A stretch of DNA of 64,000 nt, from the NCBI GenBank assembly GCA_003049465.1, contig PYSS01000133.1, positions 36,036-100,035 on the forward strand. The letters are read 5' to 3'. Below the pieces are notes generated by a model. It saw nothing but the letters and a program-made list of their open reading frames with translations. It searched no databases and was not told the DNA's origin. Of this stretch, positions 11,169 to 22,351 are shown piece after piece. Source of the DNA: Magnaporthiopsis rhizophila. Lineage: Eukaryota > Ascomycota > Sordariomycetes > Magnaporthales > Magnaporthaceae. Made by a program: the position numbers and the translations under genes. Position 1 is the stretch's first letter; the number at the start of each line of letters is the position of its first letter.

Positions 11169-11701
11169 AGCCTGTCCCCGGATGTGTCCAGATGGGACCG
11201 CGGCCGACTGGGGCATCAGCAAATGCTGACGTCTACTACCTAGGTAGGTATGGAACTACAGCTACGTACGTGGAAGGCTCTATGCTGTGTCACACAACAG
11301 ATACAACATACCAAGCCGGTCAGTGATTGCTGCGAAGATTGCCATTGGCTCTGGGCGGATAACACGCTGCGACGGATGGTGTCAAACTCGTTCGGCTTTT
11401 CGGCCATCAGGTCTACAGGCCCCATCATTGGCGAACCGGGCTTTGCCTGCGGAAGGAGCCCAGCACTGTAACCCAACATGGCAGGAGGGTCCAAACATGG
11501 GTGAGTCGGGGTCAGGGTACAAGATCCACGGCGAACCAAGCTGTCATCCCAAAATGCTACCTAAACGGAACGTGGGTGCTGTCGACCCGGCCTCTCAACA
11601 AAAAGAGTCGACAAGCCCAGGTCTCCCCAAGCTCTGGGGTTTCTCTCTCCCTCCCCCGGCACCGCACGCCTTTTTTTTGGACTGGCTCCCCAAGCAGTAC
11701 C

Positions 11702-13552
11702 ATGTCATCCGCCAGCCACTCAGATGGCCGGTCCAAGCCCAGTGTTGCGAAGCCCGGCCCGGAGGACAGGAAGAACTCTCTCGCCAGCGACGCGGCCACG
11801 GACGTCGACCTCCAAAATGGCACGGCCAGAGTCCTCGATCCTGCCGCTGAGCAAGCGCTCTGCAGGAAATTCGACTACCGCCTCCTCCCGGTCCTGGCCT
11901 TTCTGTGTAAGCCCTCCTCGAATCCCAGGCGAGAGACCGTTCCTGCGCCGCCTCCGGTCTCTTTCTGCAAGCTCCACGCAGCGGGCTGACGTCTCTGCCG
12001 TTTTTAGACCTGCTCAACGCTCTCGACAAGGGCAACATCGGCAATGCCGAGACGGCCGGGTTCAGTACCGACCTCGGCTTCGCGCCTGGCGAGTACAATC
12101 TGATCCTGGCCATCTTCTTTGTGCCCTTTGTCATATTTGCGCCGCCAATCTCCATCATCGGCAAGAAATACGGACCTGCGCGCGTCCTACCCTGTCTAGC
12201 CATGGTTTTTGGCTCCATGACGCTCCTGACGGCAGCGGCGCACAACTTCAGCGGCATTTTCGCCCTGCGCTGGTTCCTGGGCATGGCAGAGTCCGCCGTG
12301 TTTCCTCTGGTCATTTACTACCTGACCACCTTTTACCGTCGAGGCGAGCTAGCCAGACGTCTGGCGGTTTTCTACGCCGCGGCGAACATCGCGAATGCCT
12401 TCTCTGGGCTGTTGTCATTCGCCGTCTTCCGCATCGAAAGCCACCTTGTCGATTTTCGCTGGCGGTGGCTTTTCATCATCGAAGGCACAATCACTGTCAT
12501 TTTTGCCATTTTCGCTTATTGGTACCTACCCCTGAGCGCTTCGCAGGCCAGCTTCCTGAACGGGGAAGAAAAGGCGCTGGCGTTTCATCGGATCTCCGTC
12601 GATTCGTCCTCGACCGTCGAGGAAGGCTTCAACCTTCGCAAATCTCTAGTCATTTTTCGGCAACCAACCACGTACGGTTTTCTGCTGATCGAAATCTGCG
12701 TCGGGGTTCCGTCCCAAGCCGTCAACCTGTTTATGCCTCAGATAATTCAGCGCCTGGGCTATGGGACGATCCAGACTAACCTGTTTACCGTGGCACCTAA
12801 CATTACGGTAAGGAAGCCACGCTCTCTCCGGCGCTACCTAGGGAGCCCCGCGCTCTCCGAAACTTGCCAGTCCCTTAGCTTACAGCCGAATCCTCCGACT
12901 ACCCGTCTCGAGACTAGGGCGCCGTGATGCTACTCATCCTGGCCTTTACATCTGATTGGCTCCGCCTCCGATCACCCTTCGTTGCACTGGGCTTCATCCT
13001 CACGTGCATGGGATTCGCCATATACGCCGCCATCGACAATATCGAGGCTCAGCTGCGCCTGGGGTATTATGCCACGTTCATGATGTGTTGGGGCACATCT
13101 GCCCCTTCGGTCCTGCTAAGCACCGTACGAATCTTCTTCTTGCCAACCTTCCCGTTGTGACATGCCTACCTATGTTTTCGCGTAATTTCTGACAAACGTC
13201 CTGACGCTGAACTCGCGCCGGGGTCCATCTACAGTGGTACAACAACAACATTGCCCACGAGGGCCAGCGCCTCGTCCTGACATCCGTGGGGGTACCGCTG
13301 GCCAATCTGATGGGTCTGGTTTCCAGCAACGTGTTCCGGAAAGAAGATGCGCCCAAATATCAACCCGCCCTGATAACGACAGCCTGCTTCGGGGCGGCCG
13401 GAGCCACCATCGCGGCCGCCATGGGTCTCTGGATGGTCTGGGATAATCGCGCGAGAAACAAGAGACAGGGCGTTAGTCTCAGCGCCCGGGACGTGCCCAC
13501 GCACCGTTTGCGTGATGGGCCAAAGGTGGACGAGTTTAGGTGGTTTTTGTAG
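11702..13552 (+). CDS. MFS permease, anion:cation symporter (Dal5/allantoate permease) family
   Basis: Four exons: 11702-11906, 12008-12807, 12918-13124 and 13235-13552, joined in phase (1, 0, 0), about 509 residues. The N-terminal soluble segment ends in CRKFDYRLLPVLAFLYLLNA, the usual entry to helix 1 with the family 'D+GN' motif (ALDKGNIGNA). Helix 4-5 carries LRWFLGMAESAVFP and YYLTTFYRRGELARR, a strong signature of the fungal Dal5-type group that imports organic anions such as allantoate, nicotinate or related carboxylates. About 12 membrane segments are evident, with a large central loop near residues 255-290 and a cytoplasmic tail ending EFRWFL. The substrate cannot be read from sequence; the nearest metabolic genes (DSD1, RidA) only suggest amino- or carboxylic-acid uptake. 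Confidence 0.88.
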
Positions 13553-13660
13553 GAGATGCTGGTATTGGTTACTTGCCTGCATAATGTTTGAATAAAAAGA
13601 AAATATTTATTACAGCCCAGTGTCAATCCCATGACTGCCAGGACGCTTTCTGCCTAGTAC

Positions 13661-13747
13661 CCGAGGATGCGTCGTTCTGTATACTGCGAAGCTCTACGTC
13701 GCTATCCGAGGATGCGTCGTTCTGTATACTGCGAAGCTCTACGTCGC
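13661..13747. repeat. Direct repeat, 42-bp unit with 45-bp period
   Basis: The unit begins CCGAGGATGCGTCGTTCTGT and ends TCTACGTCGC; copies start at 13661 and 13706. It lies at the 3' end of the minus-strand CFEM gene and partly overlaps its last codons. The period is a multiple of three, so expansion would not disturb a reading frame. Confidence 0.95.
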
Positions 13748-15840
13748 ATTGCCGCCGTCATCCCCACTCCCTTCTGGGTGGCTGGCAAGTGGCGTAGGCG
13801 GCTTTCCCTCGTCGGCGGGGCGCGCTTCTCCTTTGTACACACTCGTACTCGTGAGAGGCCATTGACTGTCGTTCTCCTCCTCCACCGTGTTGCCGAGCTT
13901 GCTGTCGAGCTTCGGATTCTCACTGCTTTTGCCGCCGAGGGAGCCGTCTCGACACGCCGCGACCCGTTGCAACTGTCCCTTGTCCGTTCCGGCACCTCCG
14001 TCTGCGGCCGTGTGTGAACGGAGAGTAAAGCGAGGTCCGGAAATTGTGCGCCGTTTCAGAGAGGGCGTCGAGCGGGGCTTCCGTAGCAGCAGTTGGGCTA
14101 CCAGCTGGCGCAGGTTGGGCATGCAGGCCACCATGATGCCCATGGCTATTTCGGAATAGGTCCAGATGCCGGTCTGTAAAGAACCGACCTTTTTCCGGCA
14201 GGCATTGGTTAGCGTCCGATATTCGTGTCATCTTTGTCTGGTTTCCTTTTTCTTCTTTCGGGGCAAGTTTATAGCTTACTTGTTAGGTTCGACGGTCTGG
14301 CATATGTGAGCAGATAGGAAATTCTCAGGCAGCTGATGACGGTAAGGCTAATGGCAAGCCGTTAATTCTCACCCTGTCAGCTCAGCGACGGTTTCCGGGG
14401 TCCAAGAGTGCACACATGTACCTATACAAAACCAAGCATGCGGGTGGGTTGCTTACAGAACGCCACAGCCAAACATCAGCAAGACTGCAACGGTGTCTCT
14501 GGGCTTTAGCTTCAAAGCCAGGACTTCGGCTGCGGGAAGGAGGATCATCCATAGATCCAGAAGCACGCCCACCGCCGCGTGCGACACGGGCAGGACGCTG
14601 AGGTTGTAGCATCGGCCTCCGGATCGGCCCGTCCAGCCCAGCCAGAAGTGGTTGATGGGTCTGCGTTGGAAAAATACCAGAATGATGAAGAGTACGGCCT
14701 GAATGAGGTTGAACGTGTGGGTGGCGTGGAAGAGCTTGCGAGCTCGGAGATTTTGGAAAATGCGCATGTAAGTGAATAGGATGGAGGTTTTGACGAGGGA
14801 GATCATTGCGACGTAACAGGGTTCTAATATGAAGAAGTACTTTGGGCGAGGTTATGGGGGGTTGTTTGCCGTTGTTGGTTAACTACGGAGCGCGCGCGAT
14901 AAAGAAAATGACGGGGTCATAGGTCGGTCAGCAATACTCACAAAGAGGAACCTCGTGATGGTGCGAGAAGGGATAGACGACATGTCCAAGGCGAAACCCC
15001 TCCGAATGGCTATCACGGAAAGAAAGTCGAGATGTCAGAAGGTGAGAGAGCTTGAGAGGTAATTCCTGTTGGACAAAAATCCCTACCCAGAATTCCTGTC
15101 GGCAGGAGGCAGGTAAACATGATCTAGATCGAAACGTTAGCAGAGGCCAATGTAACCATCGTCTTGGGACAGCGGGTTGATCTTGCATACCCAAACAATC
15201 ACAATGGCCGTGTCATCCGGCCCCCATTGCGAGAGCCTGGTGACCTTGGTCGCAAGCCGGCCGATGACAAAGACCGAAGTGAAGCCTGCAAAACCAGCCG
15301 ATTATGCCAAGGAGAATGGCTGCCCTGTTTGGAACAGGACGCTCGCACAACGTGGTGGCTTGATTGAGAGCAGCTATGACACCGCAGGAAAAAAAAACGA
15401 TTAGCCCATGAACAAGCTCAGGTTACGTCAAGGAGCTGGGCGTGGCAACTTACACAAGCCGTCGTAGAGGGTGCAATGGACAAGAAGGCACGGCTGGACG
15501 TGACGTGTCCGCCACTCGTCGTCACCGCAGAGGCATGTTTGGTTCGAGGACCCGCAGTGTGTTTTCGAGAGGAGTGCGTTTGTGCAGATGTCCTGTCGAA
15601 GGGCACAGCGCGGCGACGACACGCTAATGTTAGAAATGGCAAAAGATCCAAGGGGGAAACAAAGACGGAGAGAAAACATACGGCGCATAGCGTTCCCAGG
15701 CCGAGGATCGGGGCCCGTTTCGGGGGTTCGGCTGCTGCAACACCCAAGATGGCAGTGGCTGCGACAACCGGTAGGGAGCAACAAGTGAGGAGCAAGGAAA
15801 AGAGCAACAGCACAGCTCGGAAAACCGGCAGCAGTTTGTG
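13739..15840 (-). CDS. CFEM-domain rhodopsin-fold receptor (PTH11-type), apparently disrupted
   Basis: An extracellular CFEM domain lies in exon 15623-15454: PRCALRQDICTNALL, then CGSSNQTCLCG, then PCLLVHC, with the correct spacing of eight cysteines. Downstream exons 15373-15191, 15123-15087, 15009-14942, 14839-14457, 14347-14280 and 14173-13739 supply the membrane core (QWGPDDTAIVIVW, FFILEPCYVAMISLVKTSIL, ending TYSEIAMGIMVACMPNLRQL) and a charged tail. Three junctions do not fit: the signal-peptide-like exon before 15682 enters the CFEM exon in the wrong phase, there is one extra base near 15299, and the join 14280/14173 is out of phase. It is either a decaying gene or has sequence errors. 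A TATATAAAG-like element lies at about 15891-15899. The 5' start is not determined. Confidence 0.65.
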
Positions 15841-16746
15841 TAAGGATGATTATCGCAGAAAATACCTTACTCCCGATAGGCGAACTCAGCTTTATATACA
15901 TTGAACCGTCGCAAACATAGATCCGCTCCCAGGGCTCCTCCTCCACGTCGGCCAAGCCACTGGCGGCAAGAGGCTTCTGGCTAGAACGTGCCAGCTAGGG
16001 AAGTGTCATTTGTTAGCCAGCTTCGTCTTGGGTCGTACTCAAATACTTAGCTCAACTTGAGTATTGGCATCGCATCTAGAGAAGTCGAGGTCGCCCCCGT
16101 GTCAATTATCCGGCGCTAAAACTGACTCTCAGGGGCCGATGTTCGAGAGATAGACGAAGACGAGTCGGACAGCCCGTAAAGCAGGCCAGGCCTTCCACAC
16201 AGACGTCGACACCGCACAGCAATCAATCCTGGGGGTCATAAGGCCGTCCTGGGTTGGGGTTGAGATCTCAAATCAATGCAGATCAGATCGCCGCGCCAAT
16301 CAATTCCATCGGGAGGCCGCTGAATCAAGAGAGTCAGCACGGACGCGCTCAAGCCCGCGTTTTACACGCTGGTTGGTGGCTATACGTCGTCCGATACGCT
16401 TGATACGCAGGAGTGGTGGCCTTACAACCTGCAAACAGCACCTCGATTCCCCACGCAGGGAAATTGAGCAGTATATATATCTCTCTGAGAGAGCCCAGAT
16501 GAAAACAGCAGACCATGATCCCATCTTTGCATTGAAAAGCTCAAATTGCGCCCCATCGTCGGTAGTTTCGGCCCCACTTCGATTTCCCTTCTTCGACATG
16601 ACATGACCCAGCCATCACCACACTCTGGGCTACCTGGCCAACCATAAACATCGCAAAAGTAGAACAAAGACAGACATCGACCGTCCCCAAAGCTGACCAG
16701 CAGCGGCAAAGTCTCACAAGAGCTTTAGCTGGTTAGCCCGACCCCG
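15841..16746. other. Intergenic region, no gene seen
   Basis: Divergent region between the CFEM receptor gene (minus) and the ceramide synthase gene (plus). A further upstream exon of the CFEM gene may lie at its left edge (an ATG at 15955 opens a short frame) but cannot be joined confidently. Short TA-rich motifs occur near 16470. Confidence 0.4.
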
Positions 16747-18042
16747 ATGAATCCTTCCGAAGTAGGCGCACGGCTGCGCTGCCGATCCGATGCCCAAAGA
16801 CCACCAGAAGGCTGGCTAGCGAACGGGCATGGGCTGGACGCCAAGGCGGACAAGATCAGCGGCGCCACCCCGCCGCCTCAGCGCTCAGCCGGGCTCAAGC
16901 GTCTCAGACGGCGCCGGGTGCCGAACCTCCTGAAGCGCCGCTGGAGCCTGCCGTTGCTCCTGGTACTCCTGGTTGCCGGCCTGTACGCCGCCCACCCCAC
17001 CGAATCCAACATCGCCGGACGCCTGCTGCTCCTCTCCTACGGGCTCGGTCCTGCCCACGACGACGATGCGGCCGCGGGCCAGTCTCCACGGCAGCTCTAC
17101 GGCAAAGGCCTCTGGGATCTTGCCTTTGTCGGCTTCTACACCGTCTTCCTGACCTTCACGCGCGAGTTTTGCATGCAGGAGCTCCTGCGTCCGCTGGCTC
17201 GCGTCTGCGGAATCAGGTCCCCCGCCAAGCAGGCCCGGTTCATGGAGCAGATGTACACCGTCATGTACATCGCCTTTGCCGGGCCGCTCGGCATGTGGTG
17301 CATGCGCCAGACGCCCGTGTGGTACTTCAACACCCGGGGCATGTACGAATCGTACCCGCACAAGACTCTCGAGGCGCCCCTCAAGTTCTACTACCTCTTC
17401 CAGGCCGCCTTTTGGGTGCAGCAGGCCATGGTCATGATTCTGGGCCTGGAGAAGCGGCGCAAGGATTTTAAAGAGCTCGTCGTCCACCACATCGCCACCA
17501 TCTCTTTGATCGGGCTCAGCTACCGGTTCCACTTCACTCATGCTGGCATCGCCGTGTATATTACGCACGATCTAAGCGACATGGTTCTTGCGGTAAGTTC
17601 CTTCGTCGGCCTTCCTCATCCTTCGCTGGTCTCGGGGAGTATTTGATGACGGAGAAAAATATGCTGATGCTTTCTCAATCAGATGTCGAAATCACTCAAC
17701 TACGTCGGGAGTCCTCTCCAAATCCCCTGCTTTGCCGCCAACATTGCGTCCTGGATCTACCTCCGACACTACATCAACATCCGAATCCTCTACTCCGTCC
17801 TTACCGAGTTCCAGACCGTCGGTCCGTTCCAACTGGACTGGGAGGCTGGGCAGTACAAGTGCCGCCTCTCCCAGGTCATCATGTTTGGGCTGCTGGCCGT
17901 TCTGCAGCTTCTCAACCTGTTCTGGCTGTTTTGCCTCGTCAGGGCTGCTGCTCGCATCCTGTTACGGGGAGTTGCCAAAGACGACCGCTCCGAAGATGAG
18001 GACGCGACGACGAACGACGCCGCCAGGGAGAAGACGGAGTAG
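16747..18042 (+). CDS. Ceramide synthase (LAG1/LAC1 family, TLC domain)
   Basis: Makes ceramide by N-acylating sphingoid bases with fatty acyl-CoA at the endoplasmic reticulum. Exon 1 is 16747-17592 and exon 2 is 17683-18042 (intron GTAAGT..ATCAG, phase 0), 401 residues. A basic N-terminus precedes the first membrane helix (SLPLLLVLLVAGLYAA). The TLC domain holds the Lag1 motif FKELVVHHIATISLIGLSYR with adjacent His247-His248, which are catalytic in the family, and the downstream THDLSDMVLA region with the conserved aspartates. About seven or eight membrane segments are visible, and the C-terminal tail is acidic and disordered. Length agrees with fungal ceramide synthases. Which of the fungal LAG1-type paralogues (different acyl chain lengths) it represents cannot be told. 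Confidence 0.93.
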
Positions 18043-19547
18043 ATAGCGACGCGGGGACATGTTTAAAACATCTCCTCTCCACGCACGTCCCTTGGAAAGA
18101 CGCACGGGCAGGCATGGGAGGCCGGGAAACCAGCGGTGCGTGAAAACTCCGGTGGGTGTAATGATTTAATTGTTAATGCTAGATCATATAAAGATATAGA
18201 AGGTAATAAATAATTTGATTGATAACGTAACGTTGCTTTGGAGCTTCGCCCGGCATTCTCTTTGCAGCACGAACACGGGCCGACACGGCTTTCGCCGACA
18301 GCAACGCCGAATCAGGGTGTACATGGCAGGGGAAGACTCCTATTTATCATAGTCCGGCACGTACGCAGACTAACGTGCATCCAAGGTATTGGGTAGGCGG
18401 CCCCGAGTCCGGCTGTTGTTGACGCTGGGCTGTATCAGGTGAATGGACGGGAAATTTACGGAGCAAGTAGAGACAAGTCTTTTTCCGTCACAGGAGAGGC
18501 GGGGAAAAGAAGTAGAAGAGCAATCTCGCGGGAATTGAAGCAACACAGGGGGCGCATCTCACCAGCTCGCTTTCCAGCATACGGGCATCCCGGGCTGGGC
18601 GCGAACCAGAGGCGGTTGGAACCATATCAGGGAGGGCCGACCCGCTGGCAGTAGATTAGCACGCGAGAAAGAGCCTGGATAGGTGCTGTCTTGGCCAGGC
18701 GGGATGCTAAAATTTTCCCATATATATGGCTCCATGGCGGTTTCAGAAAATCCCCCGGCCTTGGCCTGTCATGGAAATTCGCCAATCCTTCGGGGCCATC
18801 ACACCACCCTTGCCAGCAACAATATCTATAGCGCCAGGCGGAACACCAGATAGGCAAGCGAGCGTTTGGGGGTGTGCTGATGCCAACATAAAATATGCGG
18901 CCAAGGATTCGAGCGGCTCGACGCTTAAACATGGCTGTTGGCCGTGGTGAAACGCTGCGGTCCCTGGGCCCCGGCGAGTGCAGGCCCTTTTGTGGGAATA
19001 TCGCACCAATTGCAACGCCGGATCCAGCCGAAAAGGGTGGTAACCCGGCCGATGCCTTCAATCTCCCCTGCAGCAATCCCACGCCACCCTGGAACCAGCC
19101 CACCGGGCCTTTCACTACACGCGGTATTGCACGCCGGTCCGGCTACAGATGACAAGCTTGGCATGAGGCCAGGATAGCACGGAGACCTGATGGATCATGG
19201 GATGCATGTTAGGAGGCGCAGAGCAGACGCGGGCTCGGGCTCGGCAGGCGGCCACAGAGACACGACGGCGTATAACAGGACGGGCGCCTCCCGCCTCACA
19301 GTCCATCGAGAGGCTCTCCTTCCACCACCATCTGCTCTTTGGGGTCCAGAAGTTCGCCTTCTTCCTTTTCTGCTCGTCAGCATTTGGACTTTGTTCCTAT
19401 CACGCTCCTTTATTCCCATTCTCAAGGAGACGCCGAGCGTCAAGTCATTCACTTCTTGTTGCCTGCTCTTTGCTCGTTGCCTCCTATTTTTTGCCTGTGT
19501 CTTCTTACACACTTGTCTAGACCTCACCACCAGCAAAAGGATCCAAG
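18043..19547. other. Long intergenic region, presumed LPMO promoter
   Basis: About 1.5 kb with no convincing gene. AT-rich sequence at 18165-18235 follows the ceramide synthase stop and is probably its 3' UTR and terminator. The right half is a long, pyrimidine-rich leader before the LPMO start, as is common for highly expressed secreted-enzyme genes. Confidence 0.45.
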
Positions 19548-20924
19548 ATGAAGTACGCCCTCTCCTGCGCCCTTGCGGCCTCGGCCCTCGCGCCCCTGGC
19601 CGCGGCCCACGCCACGTTCCAGCAGCTCTGGGTCAACGGCGCCGACCAGGGCTCCAAGTGCGCACGCCTGCCGCCCAGCAACAGCCCCATCGAGGACCTG
19701 TCGTCCAACAACATGCGCTGCAATGCCAACGCGGCCGCGGCGGCCGGCTCCTGCGCCGTCAAGGCCGGCGACGTGGTCACGGTCGAGATGCACCAGCACA
19801 ACAACCGCGACTGCTCGCAGGAGGCCATCGGCGGCAGACACGTCGGCCCCGTCATGGTCTACCTCAGCAAGGTGGCCGACGCCGCCATGGCCGACGGCTC
19901 CAGCCCCTTCTTCAAGATCTTCGAGTCGGGCTACTTCGCCAACAACAAGACCTGGGGCAACGACCTGCTCAACGCCAACTGCGGCAAGCAGAACGTCGTC
20001 ATCCCCGCCGACATCGCGCCCGGCGACTACCTGCTGAGGGCCGAGACCATCGCGCTGCACGTCGCCGGCAGCCAGGGCGGCGCGCAGCTCTACATGACCT
20101 GCTACCAGATCCGCGTCACAGGTTCGGGCAGTGCCACGCCGCCCAGCGTGAACTTCCCGGGCGCCTACTCCGCCACCGACCCGGGCATTCTCGTCAACAT
20201 CTACAACGGCCTGACCAGCTACAAGATCCCCGGCCCGGCTGTCTACTCGGCCGGCGCCGCTCCCGGCGGCGGTAACAACAACAACTCGTCCGTCCCGACC
20301 GCTGCTCCCTCGACCTCCAAGTCCGGCCCGGGCTCCGTGCCTACCACCTTCCTGACCAGGACCTCGTCGCGCGCCCCGGCCACCACCACCTCGTCGTCCG
20401 CGCCCGTTTCCACGGGCCTCCCTGACGACGACGACGACGACAGCTGCGACGGGTTCCCCGACAACTCCACCGTCACCGCCCCTGTCACCACCACCCCCAA
20501 GCCCACCAACATCCCCGGCGGTGGTGACGACTACGACGACGGCGAGTGCGATGCGGAGCCCGAAGTCTCCAACACCGCGTCCTCTGCACCGATCGCGCCC
20601 ACCAGCGTCCCCATCCCGGGCAGCGGCAGCGGCAGCGGCAGCGGCTCGGGCAACGCCTCGCCCACCCCGACCGCCCCTGTGTCCGCCTCCCCGGCCGGTC
20701 CCACCGTTAAGGACATTGAAGGTGATGACGAGTGCGATGCCGAGCCCGCCGTGTCCTCGACCGCCGTCGCCACCGTTCCCGCGACTACAGGCGCGCCGGA
20801 TAGTGACGAAGATTACGAATGCGACGCCGAGCCCATCGCCTCGTCGACTTCTGCCGGCGGCGCTGTTCCCACGGGCGCTCCTGGCAACGGCACCGTTGTC
20901 GAAGACGACGAGTGCGACGCTTAA
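19548..20924 (+). CDS. AA9 lytic polysaccharide monooxygenase with a repeated Cys-Asp tail
   Basis: Secreted copper enzyme (formerly GH61) that oxidatively cleaves cellulose or related glucans. Intronless, 458 residues. The signal peptide is residues 1-20, so the mature chain begins with His21, the first histidine-brace ligand. His98 in GGRHVGPVMVYLS is the second ligand; His171, Gln180 and Tyr182 (AQLYMTCYQ) match the axial and second-sphere residues. The catalytic domain ends near residue 240. There is no CBM1. Instead the last 200 residues are Ser/Thr/Pro-rich linkers separated by acidic Cys-Asp clusters: DDSCDG (Cys300), GECDAEP (Cys334), DECDAEP (Cys396), YECDAEP (Cys425) and DECDA at the very end (Cys456). 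The tail's function is unknown to me. Confidence 0.93.
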   Translation: MKYALSCALAASALAPLAAAHATFQQLWVNGADQGSKCARLPPSNSPIEDLSSNNMRCNANAAAAAGSCAVKAGDVVTVEMHQHNNRDCSQEAIGGRHVGPVMVYLSKVADAAMADGSSPFFKIFESGYFANNKTWGNDLLNANCGKQNVVIPADIAPGDYLLRAETIALHVAGSQGGAQLYMTCYQIRVTGSGSATPPSVNFPGAYSATDPGILVNIYNGLTSYKIPGPAVYSAGAAPGGGNNNNSSVPTAAPSTSKSGPGSVPTTFLTRTSSRAPATTTSSSAPVSTGLPDDDDDDSCDGFPDNSTVTAPVTTTPKPTNIPGGGDDYDDGECDAEPEVSNTASSAPIAPTSVPIPGSGSGSGSGSGNASPTPTAPVSASPAGPTVKDIEGDDECDAEPAVSSTAVATVPATTGAPDSDEDYECDAEPIASSTSAGGAVPTGAPGNGTVVEDDECDA

Positions 20925-21282
20925 ACCGAAAAAAAAAGCCCATGTCCCGCGCCGTCGCCAAGCGAAGAAGAAGGAGGAAGAGTGGAAGAGGAAGAGAGGC
21001 GGAAGCCGCATGAGCTGCGTGGTTCGTGCGCTGTCGTCGGATGGAGCAGGAGCCCCTGGAACCTCTGGTTCAGGTTCCGGCAAAAGTACCCAATCTTTTG
21101 GTTTCTTGTGTACATATTTTACTATTTAACCCCACAAACCTTTCTCGCTGGCAGCATGGAGCCGCTCCATCGCTCGCTTTGCGCTGTCTAGCCTTGACAG
21201 GTGTATATACAACGCACGGAGCCCCATTTGCAAGCTCCCCAAACATATTTTATTCTGTTCGCTCACCCCACAATTCTTTCCA
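20925..21282. other. 3' flank of the LPMO gene
   Basis: Non-coding sequence between the LPMO stop and the end of the GH3 remnant. It begins with an A-rich run (20928-20937). No gene is visible. Confidence 0.45.
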
Positions 21283-22030
21283 TCAGGTCGACTTGTCGAC
21301 CTTGAAGCCGCCAGTCGCCACCCCGTCCGCAGAGCTATGGCCGACCGGGACGTCGTGGGCTCCCGCCTCGGACGCCCACATGTCGCATTCCTCGTCCCAG
21401 TAGCTGGTCGCGTACTTTCTGAAGAACTCGATGTTCGCTCAATTTTTGGCCGCAGTCTCCAGCGAGACCTTGGCGAGCCCCTGTAGCCCCTTGAGCGGCC
21501 GCTTGACGGCCTGCTGCGCTCGAGCGCGCACGTATGCCTACACGACTACTTTCCTCTGAAGCTTGCTGGTGTTCTTGACGTCAAGCCCCAGCTTGATGAC
21601 CGACTCCCGACCAATGTCCGAGTCTGAGGGTGTCGTCTCTAGGCCGAATCCGCCAAGCTCAAACGACGTGTACGACAGGCCGTGGCCAAAGGTGAACAGC
21701 GTGTCCCTCTTCTTCTTTTCGCAAAAGCGGTAGCCGATGAGACGCCCTTTCCGTATAGAACACGGCCGTTCTCGCAGAGGAAATTCAGGTGCGCGCCGGG
21801 TTTTCCTCGAGCCGGCGCGGGATGGTGAAGGGCAGCTTGCCGGAGGGGTTGACGGCTCCAGACAGGACGTCGCCAAACAGCCGGTTTCTGGAGGAATCAG
21901 CAAGGAAGAGAAGGGTAATGGCGATGCCGGTCGAGCTGGGAAGAAACGTCGCAGCCGGATCGGCCTCTGCCAGAAGGCGCCGAGTCGCGGGCCGACCCCA
22001 ATCTTCACCGCCATGCTGTCTATTGCATGG
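21283..22030 (-). pseudogene. Remnant of a GH3 beta-glucosidase (C-terminal half)
   Basis: Minus-strand fragments read in order as the end of a fungal GH3 beta-glucosidase of the PA14-containing type: LFGDVLSGAVNPSGKLPF (about 21885-21830), GYRF then TLFTFGHGLSYTSFELGG (about 21740-21650), and the fibronectin-III-like end with AVKRPLKGLQGLAKVSLE, YATSYWDEE and FKVDKS, stopping at 21283. Reading needs frame changes near 21730-21790 and passes stop codons at 21538-21540 and 21437-21439. The catalytic first half is not seen upstream. It once would have hydrolysed beta-linked glucose oligomers. The parts remaining are still easily recognised, so decay looks fairly recent. Confidence 0.85.
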
Positions 22031-22351
22031 GGCCCATTGCCGTCGAGTTTGATTGCCTCGTGAAGCCGATCAACGCAGAAGTTGCCGACGACGACGAAGG
22101 GTTTATACGTTGCCCCAGAGAGGGCCCACAAATAGGTACCTGGGCCCTGATCAGACGGTGGATCCGCGTCTCGGGGAGCAATCCCCCACCACTCGGGGAC
22201 TTGGATCAATCCAGTTGCAGTGCTTGTTTGTTGACCCATGGTGGAAGCCTGGGCATGCTGGTGATGATTTCCAGGACTACCGATTTAATGTCTCAGCAAC
22301 GCAAACTCTTCCTTTTCCTCCCTTCTCCGTCCCATCTCACCCCACATCGCC
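22031..22351. promoter_or_regulatory. Promoter region of the FAH-family gene
   Basis: About 320 bp between the GH3 remnant and the FAH-family start codon. The segment 22290-22350 is pyrimidine-rich (TTCCTTTTCCTCCC), as in many fungal core promoters and leaders. No TATA box is obvious. Confidence 0.4.

Larger units (their letters stand above)
9639..11701. other. Long intergenic region with homopolymers and a tandem repeat
   Basis: Two kilobases without a confidently identified gene. It holds a 17-nt poly-A (9995-10011), a 26-nt poly-T (10616-10641), a 30-bp tandem duplication (11109-11168) and one possible unidentified coding segment (10013-10462, listed separately). The last part is the presumed promoter of the MFS gene. 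Confidence 0.5.

Noticed and set aside
11724..12779. A 351-codon plus-strand frame overlapping the MFS gene
   Set aside because: Wrong frame relative to the permease, whose exons show the Dal5-family motifs and in-phase introns.
16885..17568. A 227-codon minus-strand frame
   Set aside because: Antisense of the ceramide synthase; no domain recognised.
19524..21083. A 519-codon open frame on the minus strand
   Set aside because: Antisense of the LPMO gene; the Gly/Arg/Val-rich composition comes from complementing its Ser/Thr/Pro codons.
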